The notes under the pieces: model-generated | What the model was told of the DNA's origin: nothing | Databases searched by the model: none | What the model saw: only the letters and a program-made list of their open reading frames with translations | Translations under genes and position numbers: made by a program | Shown here: positions 9,293 through 17,595 of the stretch, piece by piece | Numbering within the stretch: the stretch's first letter is position 1 | Layout of the letters: every line of letters starts with the position of its first letter | Assembly (NCBI GenBank): GCA_964410965.1 | Contig: CAYPIY010000001.1 | Location: 62,001 to 126,000, forward strand | DNA: 64,000 nt | Direction: 5' to 3' | DNA from: JBBIRG01 sp964410965 | GTDB lineage: Bacteria; CLD3; SB21; JBBIRG01

Positions 9293-9345
9293 AGCTATAA
9301 TTAAACCACAAATGAAACGAATAAACGCTAATAAAGGATATAAAA

Positions 9346-9376
9346 TTGAATGCAATGCAGAAACCTATCATATAAT
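9346..9376 (+). promoter_or_regulatory. Candidate sigma-70-type promoter for clpB
   Basis: TTGAAT at 9346-9351 and a perfect TATAAT at 9371-9376 are separated by 19 bases, longer than the ideal 17. The -10 box lies 65 bases before the clpB ATG. A short inverted repeat TGAGT-N6-ACTCA (9396-9411) lies between promoter and gene; it is too short to call an operator. Confidence 0.4.
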
Positions 9377-9441
9377 GAACTGCATAAAATGGTTTTGAGT
9401 TGTTTGACTCATTTTGAAAGTCCTAAATTTTGAGGAATTAT

Positions 9442-12051
9442 ATGAATTTCGATAAATTCACGATCAAATCGCAGGAAGCGATCAGCAAAGGTCAGCAACT
9501 GGCTATGGATCACGGCCAGACGCAGATCGAAACAGAGCACGTCTTTCACGCGCTTATCACAGACGCGGAAGGTACTGCCCCGGCGCTGATACAGAAGATC
9601 GGCGCGGATATCGAGGTCGTGCGTTTATTTTCAATGAGAAATATCGAACGTCTGCCGAAGATCACGGGCGATAAGGGTAATATTTATATTTCACCGAGAC
9701 TGAATAAACTGCTGAATCATGCGGTTCACGAAGCGGAAAAGCTGAAAGATGAGTATGTCAGCGTTGAGCACATACTGATCGCGATGGCGGAGGAATCGAC
9801 GGAGTTCAGTAAAACCCTGAATGGATTCGGCATCAGCCGGGACTCGATATACCGCGCGCTGAAAGATATCCGCGGTTCTCAGCGCGTCACCGATCAGAAT
9901 CCGGAGGGTAAATATCAGGCTTTGAGCAAATACGGACGCAATCTCAATGATCTCGCGCGCAAGGGAAAACTGGACCCAGTAATCGGCCGCGACGATGAAA
10001 TCCGACGTGTCCTGCAGGTGCTTTCCCGAAGAACGAAAAATAATCCAGTGCTGATCGGCGAACCGGGAGTCGGCAAGACCGCGATTGCCGAAGGCTTAGC
10101 GCACCGAATCATTGACGGCGACGTGCCTGAAAACCTGAAGTCGAAGACGGTTGTCGCCTTAGATATGGGCGCGCTGGTAGCCGGCGCAAAGTTCCGCGGG
10201 GAATTCGAGGAACGGCTGAAAGCTGTTCTTCGTGAGGTTACCGAAGCGGACGGAGAAATTATTTTATTCATCGATGAACTTCATACCTTGGTCGGGGCCG
10301 GCGCAGCCGAAGGGGCCGTTGACGCCGCGAACATGCTCAAACCCGCACTCGCCAGGGGCGAACTGCGCGCGATCGGGGCTACAACACTGGACGAATACCG
10401 TAAATATATCGAAAAAGACGCCGCGCTCGAAAGGCGCTTTCAGCCCGTTATGATTGAAGAACCCTCAGTCGGAGACACGATTTCCATCCTGAGAGGACTG
10501 AAGGAAAAATATGAGGTCCATCATGGCGTCCGCATCCAGGACAGCGCGATTATTGCCTCAGCCGTTCTGTCGCACCGTTATATCGCCGACCGTTTCCTCC
10601 CCGATAAAGCGATTGATCTCATTGATGAAGCCGCCTCCAAACTGCGAATCGAAATCGATTCCATGCCTGAGGAGCTTGATGAAACCGAGCGTAAGATCAA
10701 ACAGATTGAAATCGAAATGCTCGCCCTGAAAAAAGAACGCGATGATGCGTCAAAGTCAAGGCTCAGCGTAATCGAACGGGAACTCGAGGAACTTAAAGAA
10801 AAAAAGGCGGGATTACGCGCTCACTGGCAGTCGGAGAAAACGATCATTCAGACGATTCGCAAGTTAAAAGAAGAAATCGAACTCAACAAAAATCTTATCG
10901 AACAGGCGGAGCGGCAGGGCGACCTGAATAAAGCAGCTGAACTGAAATACGGCCGCCGCACGGAATTGCAGAAACAACTCGATGCGGAGAATAATAAATT
11001 ATCACAGCTACAGACCGGTTTCAAGATGCTGAAGGAAGAAGTCGGCGAGGAAGACATCGCCGAGATCGTCGCGAAATGGACGGGCGTTCCGGTGAGTAAA
11101 ATGCTGGAGAGCGAAAAGGAGAAAATCATCCGAATCGCTGACCGTCTGAAACAACGGGTTGTGGGACAGGACGAGGCCGTGGAATCCGTATCGAGAGCCA
11201 TCAAACGGTCACGCGCGGGATTGTCCGATGAAAAACGTCCGATCGGTTCATTCATTTTTATGGGTTCCACGGGCGTAGGAAAAACCGAGCTTGCCAAAAC
11301 GCTTGCAGAATTCCTCTTTGATGATGAAAACGCCATGATACGCATCGATATGTCCGAATACATGGAACAGCATTCTGTCAGCCGCCTGATCGGCGCTCCT
11401 CCGGGCTACGTCGGTTATGATGAAGGCGGTCAACTGACCGGGGCCGTACGCCACCGTCCCTACTCTGTGATACTGCTGGATGAAATCGAAAAAGCCCATC
11501 CTGATGTTTTTAACATTCTGCTCCAGGTTCTCGATGATGGCCGGCTGACTGACAATAAGGGGCGAACCGTGAATTTCAAAAACACCGTGATAATCATGAC
11601 TTCCAATCTCGGCGCCTCGTACATCATGGAACGAATGCAGGACATCACCCCGTCGAACCATAATATCGCCTATAGTGACATGAAGGACATGGTGCTGAAA
11701 ATGCTCAAACAACGAATGCGGCCGGAATTTCTAAACCGCATCGATGATATTATCATGTTCAGACCGCTTACCCGCGAGCATACACGCGAAATCGTATCCC
11801 TCCAGATCCGGAAAGTCCGGGAACGGCTGGAAAAGCAGGATCTCTCGGTTGATATCTCCCCTTCCGCGGTCGATTATCTTGCTCAAAAAGGATACGATCC
11901 TGCTTTCGGAGCCCGTCCTATCAGGCGACTGATTCAGAAGGAAATCATGGACGTTCTTTCGGTATATATTCTTGAAGGACGCTTCTCGAAAGGCGATACA
12001 ATTCGTATTCAAAGCCATGAGAATCAACTGAATTTCATCAAAACGACTTAA
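9442..12051 (+). CDS. clpB: ATP-dependent disaggregase ClpB
   Basis: Hexameric AAA+ unfoldase that extracts proteins from aggregates together with DnaK and small heat-shock proteins. 869 residues from the ATG at 9442 (TGAGGA upstream; an in-frame TTG at 9430 is less likely). Order: Clp-N repeats (about 1-145), first AAA+ domain with GEPGVGKTAIAEGLAHRI and Walker B FIDELHTLVGAG, a ClpB/Hsp104-specific coiled-coil middle domain (about 405-520), second AAA+ domain with STGVGKTELAKTLAEF, pore motif GYVGYDEGG and LLDEIEKAHPDV, and the C-terminal oligomerisation domain. The middle domain separates it from ClpA and ClpC. Complete, with no missing key residues. Confidence 0.97.
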   Translation: MNFDKFTIKSQEAISKGQQLAMDHGQTQIETEHVFHALITDAEGTAPALIQKIGADIEVVRLFSMRNIERLPKITGDKGNIYISPRLNKLLNHAVHEAEKLKDEYVSVEHILIAMAEESTEFSKTLNGFGISRDSIYRALKDIRGSQRVTDQNPEGKYQALSKYGRNLNDLARKGKLDPVIGRDDEIRRVLQVLSRRTKNNPVLIGEPGVGKTAIAEGLAHRIIDGDVPENLKSKTVVALDMGALVAGAKFRGEFEERLKAVLREVTEADGEIILFIDELHTLVGAGAAEGAVDAANMLKPALARGELRAIGATTLDEYRKYIEKDAALERRFQPVMIEEPSVGDTISILRGLKEKYEVHHGVRIQDSAIIASAVLSHRYIADRFLPDKAIDLIDEAASKLRIEIDSMPEELDETERKIKQIEIEMLALKKERDDASKSRLSVIERELEELKEKKAGLRAHWQSEKTIIQTIRKLKEEIELNKNLIEQAERQGDLNKAAELKYGRRTELQKQLDAENNKLSQLQTGFKMLKEEVGEEDIAEIVAKWTGVPVSKMLESEKEKIIRIADRLKQRVVGQDEAVESVSRAIKRSRAGLSDEKRPIGSFIFMGSTGVGKTELAKTLAEFLFDDENAMIRIDMSEYMEQHSVSRLIGAPPGYVGYDEGGQLTGAVRHRPYSVILLDEIEKAHPDVFNILLQVLDDGRLTDNKGRTVNFKNTVIIMTSNLGASYIMERMQDITPSNHNIAYSDMKDMVLKMLKQRMRPEFLNRIDDIIMFRPLTREHTREIVSLQIRKVRERLEKQDLSVDISPSAVDYLAQKGYDPAFGARPIRRLIQKEIMDVLSVYILEGRFSKGDTIRIQSHENQLNFIKTT

Positions 12052-12171
12052 AATTTAATGTTTTCCTGATTTATATATAAATACCCAATACCGGCAGGAA
12101 ATAAAACGGAATTATTTTCGCCGCTACACGTTCATACAAAGTCAGGATTACATTAACCTAAAGGAACAATT

Positions 12172-12816
12172 ATGAATTTCAGTCATTCCCTTTGTATAAT
12201 AAGCTGTTTGTTTGGATCCATGGTTTATTCTCAGACCGGACACATCATAATTGTTCAGAACTTCAGTTTCAGCCCCTCTTCTGTCACGATAAACGCTGGT
12301 GATACAGTCATATGGCAGCGGGTCAGCGGGTCTCATACCACAACATCTGATTCAACCTCAGGACCGAATTCCTGGGATGCCGTGCTTAACAGCACCACTC
12401 AGGTTTACCGTCATGTCATCACGGCTCCGGGCATACACCGGTATTACTGCAAACCTCATGGCGGCCCCGGCGGCAGCGGAATGTCCGGTATGGTCACCTC
12501 CAAAGCCGTTACCAGTATCGATGATCAAAATATCGAAAAGAAATTTTTTCTGGAACCAAATTATCCGAATCCTTTCAATCCCTCAACCACCTTCCGTTAT
12601 TTCCTCTCTGAGGGCAATATCGCAAAACTGAAGATTTTTAACATTATCGGGCAGGAAGTGATTACGCTCGTGGAGGATTATCAACCCGCAGGATGGCATT
12701 CAATACAGTGGAACGGTATAAATTCAGACGGGAAGAATGTGCAGACGGGAATTTACATATTCCGTTTGCAATCCGGGAATGCCGTACAAACACGAAAAAT
12801 GGTCCTCGTAAAATAA
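12172..12816 (+). CDS. Secreted cupredoxin-like copper protein with T9SS sorting domain
   Basis: Predicted exported blue-copper-like protein of 214 residues. A signal peptide covers about 1-20. The cupredoxin domain (22-112) has FSFSPSSVTINAGDTVIW, His55 and the ligand cluster C93-x2-H96 followed by Met104/Met107, the plastocyanin/pseudoazurin order. A type IX sorting domain follows (129-214): NYPNPFNPSTTFRYFL, then WNGINSDGKNVQTGIYIFRL and a final strand. The ATG at 12172 is preceded by AAAGGA. It may carry electrons or bind copper at the cell surface; no redox partner gene is adjacent. Domain calls are firm, the role is open. Confidence 0.85.
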   Translation: MNFSHSLCIISCLFGSMVYSQTGHIIIVQNFSFSPSSVTINAGDTVIWQRVSGSHTTTSDSTSGPNSWDAVLNSTTQVYRHVITAPGIHRYYCKPHGGPGGSGMSGMVTSKAVTSIDDQNIEKKFFLEPNYPNPFNPSTTFRYFLSEGNIAKLKIFNIIGQEVITLVEDYQPAGWHSIQWNGINSDGKNVQTGIYIFRLQSGNAVQTRKMVLVK

Positions 12817-12899
12817 ATTATTTATGAGAATGGCCCGACCACCCGCACGTATATAATGCAAAATTTAGATCCGCTGCTCAATCAGTTTCTGTTTCCGGG

Positions 12900-13421
12900 T
12901 TATTTAGTGATTATATTCCCGTAGCTTCTCCATTTTCCGGCATTTGAGCCGAAGTCCCACATATAATAGAGCTGACAGGATTTTGAATCGATTGCGAAAA
13001 ATCCGTTACCGTTATCGCCGCGGTCCGTGAACGAAAAACGGAAATCCCCTTTTCCTGTGGCGTCAATCGGGCTCCCGTAGCTTCTCCATTTTCCGGCGTT
13101 TGATCCGAAGTCCCACATATAATAAACCTGGCCTGTTTTCATGTCCAGCGCGAAAAAACCGGTTCCGTTGCTGCCCCGGTATGTCATCTGAAACTCAAAG
13201 CTTTTTGACCCGGTTGAATCGATCGGCGATCCGTAACTTTTCCACTTACCGGCATTGCTCCCGGCATCCCACATAAAATAAACCTGTCCGGTTTTTTCAT
13301 TCAGGGAATAATAACCGTTGCCACTTTCACCCGCATCCACCATTTTAAAATGAAAAGACTGCTGGGAAAAAGCAACCCCTGACAGCAGAGCCATGCTCAT
13401 CAGGATCCAAAACCATTTCAT
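12900..13421 (-). CDS. Secreted protein made of three 52-residue WDFGSNAGKW repeats
   Basis: A 173-residue predicted exported protein. A signal peptide covers about 1-20; the remainder is three tandem repeats of exactly 52 residues, with Trp51, Trp103 and Trp155 in register. Each unit reads roughly RGxNGxGFFALDxKTGQVYYMWDFGSNAGKWRSYGSPID. It could be a small beta-propeller-like or beta-sheet binding module, but I do not recognise the family and assign no function. There is no T9SS sorting domain, unlike its neighbours. The ATG follows GGAGGCGAAT. It is divergent from the nuclease-like gene at 13553. Confidence 0.7.
   Translation of the reverse strand: MKWFWILMSMALLSGVAFSQQSFHFKMVDAGESGNGYYSLNEKTGQVYFMWDAGSNAGKWKSYGSPIDSTGSKSFEFQMTYRGSNGTGFFALDMKTGQVYYMWDFGSNAGKWRSYGSPIDATGKGDFRFSFTDRGDNGNGFFAIDSKSCQLYYMWDFGSNAGKWRSYGNIITK
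12903..13358 (-). repeat. Three tandem coding repeats, period 156 bases
   Basis: The phrase starting GTAGCTTCTCC occurs at 12921 and 13077, and its diverged form GTAACTTTTCC at 13233, exactly 156 bases apart each time. Units two and three of the protein are nearly identical at DNA level over about 50 bases, while the N-terminal unit has drifted. This indicates unequal duplication within the gene, the latest copy being fairly recent. Confidence 0.9.
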
Positions 13422-13552
13422 ATTCGCCTCCGTTGATAATGTTATCCTTCAATCATGAATTTTTCTATAAAAAGTGTAAAAATCAATTTATTTATTTGAA
13501 TTATGAATGAAAATATTTAATTTTTTATTATCAAAGTATCAAGGGAGTGATT

Positions 13553-15460
13553 ATGCACTTTTTGAATTTTAAAAAATTTATTTCCGTTATCGGTGTTTTT
13601 TCAGTGACTTTTCTTTTCATGCATCAAGGCACGCTGATAGGCCAGGTCCCATTCCGGCTGATGACTTATAACGGTCTCAACGTCGACGGGAGAGAACCGA
13701 CATTCAGGTCACGTGTTCCCTACTTTCAAACCGTCATTCAGGGCGTTAATCCTGATATTCTGGTTATGCAGGAAATAGCGGATTCCACCGGAGCGGATTC
13801 AATTTTACGGGTTATCAACGCCGGAGGAGTTCAATACACACGTACAATGTTTCTCGATGGATATGATACAGATAATATGCTTTTTTATAAATATTCCAAA
13901 GTCGCGTTCATATCCCAGAGAACCATTCCGACCGCTTTACGTAACTTTACTGAATACAAGGTGTCGGTAGGCGGAAATGAATTCCGTATTTATAGTTGTC
14001 ATTTGAAAGCCTCGCAGGGTTCAGCCTTTGACAGTCTCCGTCTTGCGGAAGTCACGATTTTGAGAAATTATCTGAATAACCTCCCTGCCGGAACCGAATT
14101 CATCATCGCCGGAGACATGAACTTTTACTCAAGCAGTGAACTCGGTTACCAAAAATTTATCGCTGATGAAGCCGATAATGACGGACGCGCTAAGGATTTG
14201 AGTTCATTGGTTGGAAACTGGAATAATACTTATTATTATCGCTATGTCCATACTCAATCAACACGTATGTTCAGTATCGGCGATGGCGGATCAACCGGAG
14301 GGCTGGACGACCGCTTCGATTTTATGTTGACATCTTATAATTTTAATAACAATATTGAAATCGAGTATGTACCAAATTCATACACGGTTTACGGAAATGA
14401 CGGCCGTCATTTTGATAAGTCGATCATTGATTCGGCGAATGTTGTTGTGTCTTCGGAAGTTGCTAACGCTTTATATTATGCATCCGATCACCTGCCGGTT
14501 TACGCGGATTTCATAAGCAATCCTGATCCTGCCGTGGATACGGACATTATCATCAATGAAATCCTGCAGGGCAGCGTGTACAAAGATGCTGTCGAACTGC
14601 TGGTTCTGAAACCCGGCGGATCGGACCTGCGCGGATGGATACTGACCGATCTGTATTCACCGTCCGCTACTCCGACTTCCGCAGAAGGAACGCTGACTAT
14701 GCCTTCAAATCCTTTTCTTCAGAACGTCCCGCGATACGCACGAATTGTGTTAATAGCCGACGCCGGGGGATCGTCACTGCCGTATGCCGCTGAAGACACC
14801 ATTGCAGCCGGTGACAGCATGCTCGTACTTCTTCCAACAACACTCGGCGGATCGCTTTCACATAACGGGTCATCACGTTTCAGTCTCGCCGCAAATGACA
14901 ATGTCGTTCTCCTGACCGGTCCCGGATTGACTTCCGGAACGCTGATGGACAAAGTCAGTTATGGCGGAGACATGTCCGGATGGACTTCAGGATTCTGGAG
15001 CAACAATTTCACTCTTTCCTCAGGAAACATAGCGTATTTTTCAAACGATCAGTCATTGCAATATAATAACAATAACGGCGCCATCGGATGGTCAACAGGA
15101 ATATCTGAATCGGATCATTCCCTCGGAGAAATCAATCCGAATCAAATCATCGGTATCTTGCCGGAGAATGACCATTTTCGGGCCAGTGTTAAGTTGTTGC
15201 AGAATTACCCTAATCCCTTTAATCCATCAACGACAATCACTTTTTATATGCGACGACATGAAAAAGTCACGGTAAAAATATACAATACGCTGGGTCATGA
15301 AATCAGGACTGTTTTTCAGGGATTCAGGCAAAGAGGATTTCAATCCGTACAATGGGACGGAAAGGATCATAAGGGAAATGGCGTTTCCTCGGGAATTTTT
15401 CTTTGCAGGGTTACCGCCGGCCGGTTCAGCCAATCAATCAAACTTATGATGATTAAATGA
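13553..15460 (+). CDS. Secreted endonuclease/exonuclease/phosphatase-fold protein with lamin-tail-like and T9SS domains
   Basis: Predicted extracellular phosphodiesterase or nuclease of 635 residues. After a signal segment (about 8-30) comes an EEP-fold domain: LMTYNGLN (Asn40), DILVMQEIAD (Glu74), AGDMNFYSS (about 183) and ASDHLPVYADF (about 305) give the metal and catalytic residues of the DNase I-like family. A lamin-tail-like beta domain follows (about 325-505, IIINEILQGSVYKDAVELLVL), then a type IX sorting domain from NYPNPFNPSTTITFYM to the end. ATG 13553 is preceded by AAGGGAG; the overlapping GTG at 13547 is less likely. Whether DNA or another phosphoester is the substrate cannot be read from sequence. 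Confidence 0.85.
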   Translation: MHFLNFKKFISVIGVFSVTFLFMHQGTLIGQVPFRLMTYNGLNVDGREPTFRSRVPYFQTVIQGVNPDILVMQEIADSTGADSILRVINAGGVQYTRTMFLDGYDTDNMLFYKYSKVAFISQRTIPTALRNFTEYKVSVGGNEFRIYSCHLKASQGSAFDSLRLAEVTILRNYLNNLPAGTEFIIAGDMNFYSSSELGYQKFIADEADNDGRAKDLSSLVGNWNNTYYYRYVHTQSTRMFSIGDGGSTGGLDDRFDFMLTSYNFNNNIEIEYVPNSYTVYGNDGRHFDKSIIDSANVVVSSEVANALYYASDHLPVYADFISNPDPAVDTDIIINEILQGSVYKDAVELLVLKPGGSDLRGWILTDLYSPSATPTSAEGTLTMPSNPFLQNVPRYARIVLIADAGGSSLPYAAEDTIAAGDSMLVLLPTTLGGSLSHNGSSRFSLAANDNVVLLTGPGLTSGTLMDKVSYGGDMSGWTSGFWSNNFTLSSGNIAYFSNDQSLQYNNNNGAIGWSTGISESDHSLGEINPNQIIGILPENDHFRASVKLLQNYPNPFNPSTTITFYMRRHEKVTVKIYNTLGHEIRTVFQGFRQRGFQSVQWDGKDHKGNGVSSGIFLCRVTAGRFSQSIKLMMIK

Positions 15461-15494
15461 GTGTCTGCAAACCCGGAAAATTGTTCACTTGAAA

Positions 15495-16529
15495 ATGACA
15501 TCAGAACTGACACAGTATTATTTTTCAGGAACCGGAAATACCCGGAACATTGCCCGATGGATATCGCAGACCGCCGAAAAAAAGTCCATAAAAAGTGTAA
15601 CCTATAATATCGCTGAAATTGACCGTTTGCATATCTATCCGCCGAAGGAAAAATCGCTGGTGATTTTTTGCTCACCCACTCATGGTTTCAATTATCCGCC
15701 TGTGATGATCCATTTTCTTTTGCGGTTCCCGAAATCAAACGAAAATGAAGCCGTACTCATCAATACCCGCGCGGGCTCAAAGTTAGGCCCTTTTGTTACG
15801 TACGGATTGAGCGGAATCGCCCTTTATTTCGCGGCGGTCATCCTTCTGGCAAAAGGATACAGAATCCGGGGCATGTTTTCCGCGGATATGCCCTCCAACT
15901 GGATGTCGATACATCCCACGTATGGTGAAAAGCAAATCCGTTACATTCACGACAAAATGAAGGTTAAGGTTCAAGGCATTACGGAAAAGTTATTATCCGG
16001 ATCGTCCGATTTCAGGGCGTTTCGTGAAATTGTACAGGATGTTTTGATCTCCCCTGTTTCTATTCTTTATTACATGTACGGCCGGTTTTTTTTCGCAAAA
16101 TCGTTTATCGCTTCCAGAGACTGCAATCAATGCGGATTATGCATCCGGCAATGTCCGGTGAAAGCGATTATTGAAGTCAGCGGACGTCCGTACTGGACTC
16201 ATCGTTGTGAGTCCTGTATGCACTGCATGAGCGCTTGTCCGTCAAGGGCAATCGAGACCGCGCATGGCTTCATCATTGGTATTGTTGTCATATTTTACTT
16301 GTTTTTGGCCGGATTTATACAAAGGCTGTTCAGCGAAAATCTGTTTCGGCCTGAGCATCCTGTCCTGAAATTCGCTCTTGAGTCAGCAACTGTGATTGTA
16401 TTATTATTGGCCGGTTACGGAATTATACATCATCTTATGGGTTTAAGAATAATCGAACGACTGATAGTTTTGACTTCACTCACCAAATATAAATTCTGGG
16501 GTAAACGATATAAGGCATTAAAGGAGTAA
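15495..16529 (+). CDS. EFR1-type membrane flavodoxin-ferredoxin protein
   Basis: Predicted electron-transfer protein. An N-terminal flavodoxin-like domain carries the FMN phosphate loop SGTGNTRN (11-18). Two 4Fe-4S motifs follow: C210-x2-C213-x2-C216-x3-C220-P and C238-x2-C241-x2-C244-x3-C248-P. Two hydrophobic helices (about 258-276 and 297-317) anchor the C-terminus in the inner membrane. The domain order matches the EFR1 family. Start: ATG 15495, or TTG two codons earlier at 15489; neither has a strong ribosome binding site. It follows the nuclease-like gene by 34 bases. The electron donor and acceptor are unknown. Confidence 0.85.
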   Translation: MTSELTQYYFSGTGNTRNIARWISQTAEKKSIKSVTYNIAEIDRLHIYPPKEKSLVIFCSPTHGFNYPPVMIHFLLRFPKSNENEAVLINTRAGSKLGPFVTYGLSGIALYFAAVILLAKGYRIRGMFSADMPSNWMSIHPTYGEKQIRYIHDKMKVKVQGITEKLLSGSSDFRAFREIVQDVLISPVSILYYMYGRFFFAKSFIASRDCNQCGLCIRQCPVKAIIEVSGRPYWTHRCESCMHCMSACPSRAIETAHGFIIGIVVIFYLFLAGFIQRLFSENLFRPEHPVLKFALESATVIVLLLAGYGIIHHLMGLRIIERLIVLTSLTKYKFWGKRYKALKE

Positions 16530-16797
16530 TCAAGTCTTAGATATCCTAATATTTTTCTTACCGTATTCTCAATATACTCTCATTATTTGCTGGAAAGGAG
16601 GATTCGTAAAGGTAACACAGATCAAATAATTTTGAATATCTCGTCAGGCGAGTAAACACTTGCGTTTACCGCATGCACGTTGTAATCAGCCATTTTAAAA
16701 CACTGGATGCAGACAAAATCTAATCTTGCATTTATTATCCGCATTCAATACATTGCATAAAATACTCGATTATCAAAAATAAGTACAGGAACCCGCC
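16530..16797 (+). other. 268-base intergenic region with a small inverted repeat
   Basis: No gene or RNA was recognised here. An inverted repeat GTAAAC-N6-GTTTAC lies at 16652-16669. A purine-rich GGAAAGGAGG at about 16593-16602 looks like a ribosome binding site but no reading frame of useful length follows it. The region presumably holds the promoter of the phosphatidyltransferase gene; no convincing -35/-10 pair stands out. Confidence 0.5.
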
Positions 16798-17556
16798 TTG
16801 AGCCTGATGTTACCCCATTTTATACAGTCCGGATTTCTTCATATTATCAATCCGCTGATCCGTTTTTTCGCCCGATTCCGAATCAACCCCAACTGGCTGA
16901 CGACGCTCGGCCTTGTATTAAATATGGCCGCCGCCACGGCTTTCGGCATCGGAGCCGCGTATGGCACGCGATATGACTTATCCTATATCGGATGGGGCGG
17001 CGCGTTCATCCTGCTGGGAGGAATCTGCGACCTGCTTGACGGTAAAGTCGCACGGGCGGCCGGTTTATCCACACGTTTCGGCGCTTTATACGATTCCGTC
17101 CTCGATCGTTATAGCGAGGTCATCATGTTTATAGGAATGGGATATTACCTGATCCGTCTGGATTATTTTTACGAATCCATTTTTTGCTTTATCGCTCTTG
17201 GCGGTTCGACTATGGTCAGTTACATCCGTGCCCGTTCCGAGGGATTGCACATGGAATGCAAAGTCGGCCTGATGCAGCGCCCGGAACGGGTCGTATGGCT
17301 CGGGCTGGGCTCATTCTTTTGCGGTTTGTCATCCCTGGCTGTCGTTCCCGATTTTGTCTGGACCATCGGCCCCATACCGGTATTCAAACCGATTTATATT
17401 TTCACTGTACCTATTTATGTGGTTGCCGTTTTATCAACGTACACATCGATCCAGCGCATGGTTTATGCGTACCGGTTAAGCATCATACTTGTCGAACAGG
17501 AAGAAAAAATACAGGGAAATAAAATTCCAGCTCAGGAAACCAAGACTGTCCAATAG
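16798..17556 (+). CDS. CDP-alcohol phosphatidyltransferase (probable inositol phospholipid synthase)
   Basis: Integral membrane enzyme that transfers a phosphatidyl group from CDP-diacylglycerol to an alcohol. The family motif D-x2-DG-x2-AR-x8-G-x3-D-x3-D is complete (CDLLDGKVAR, then STRFGALYDSVLD, about residues 79-104). Several membrane helices surround it; 252 residues is normal. The next gene on the strand, 39 bases on, is inositol-3-phosphate synthase, so the likely acceptor is inositol phosphate, giving phosphatidylinositol phosphate as in actinobacterial PIP synthase; this is inference from neighbourhood. The TTG at 16798 has ACAGGA seven bases upstream; the ATG at 16807 is the alternative. 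Confidence 0.88.
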   Translation: MSLMLPHFIQSGFLHIINPLIRFFARFRINPNWLTTLGLVLNMAAATAFGIGAAYGTRYDLSYIGWGGAFILLGGICDLLDGKVARAAGLSTRFGALYDSVLDRYSEVIMFIGMGYYLIRLDYFYESIFCFIALGGSTMVSYIRARSEGLHMECKVGLMQRPERVVWLGLGSFFCGLSSLAVVPDFVWTIGPIPVFKPIYIFTVPIYVVAVLSTYTSIQRMVYAYRLSIILVEQEEKIQGNKIPAQETKTVQ

Positions 17557-17595
17557 GGAATTACCGATCATTATTTATAAAAGGAGATAGTCATT

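Noticed and set aside
8173..9441. CIRCE-type (HrcA) operator before hsp20 or clpB
   Set aside because: The motif TTAGCACTC-N9-GAGTGCTAA or a close variant does not occur in either spacer; TGAGT-N6-ACTCA before clpB is too short.
12903..13358. Regular repeats considered as a CRISPR array
   Set aside because: Units are 156 bases, coding and in frame, with no separate spacers.
16585..16640. Small gene after the strong GGAAAGGAGG site
   Set aside because: Candidate starts lead to stops within a few codons.
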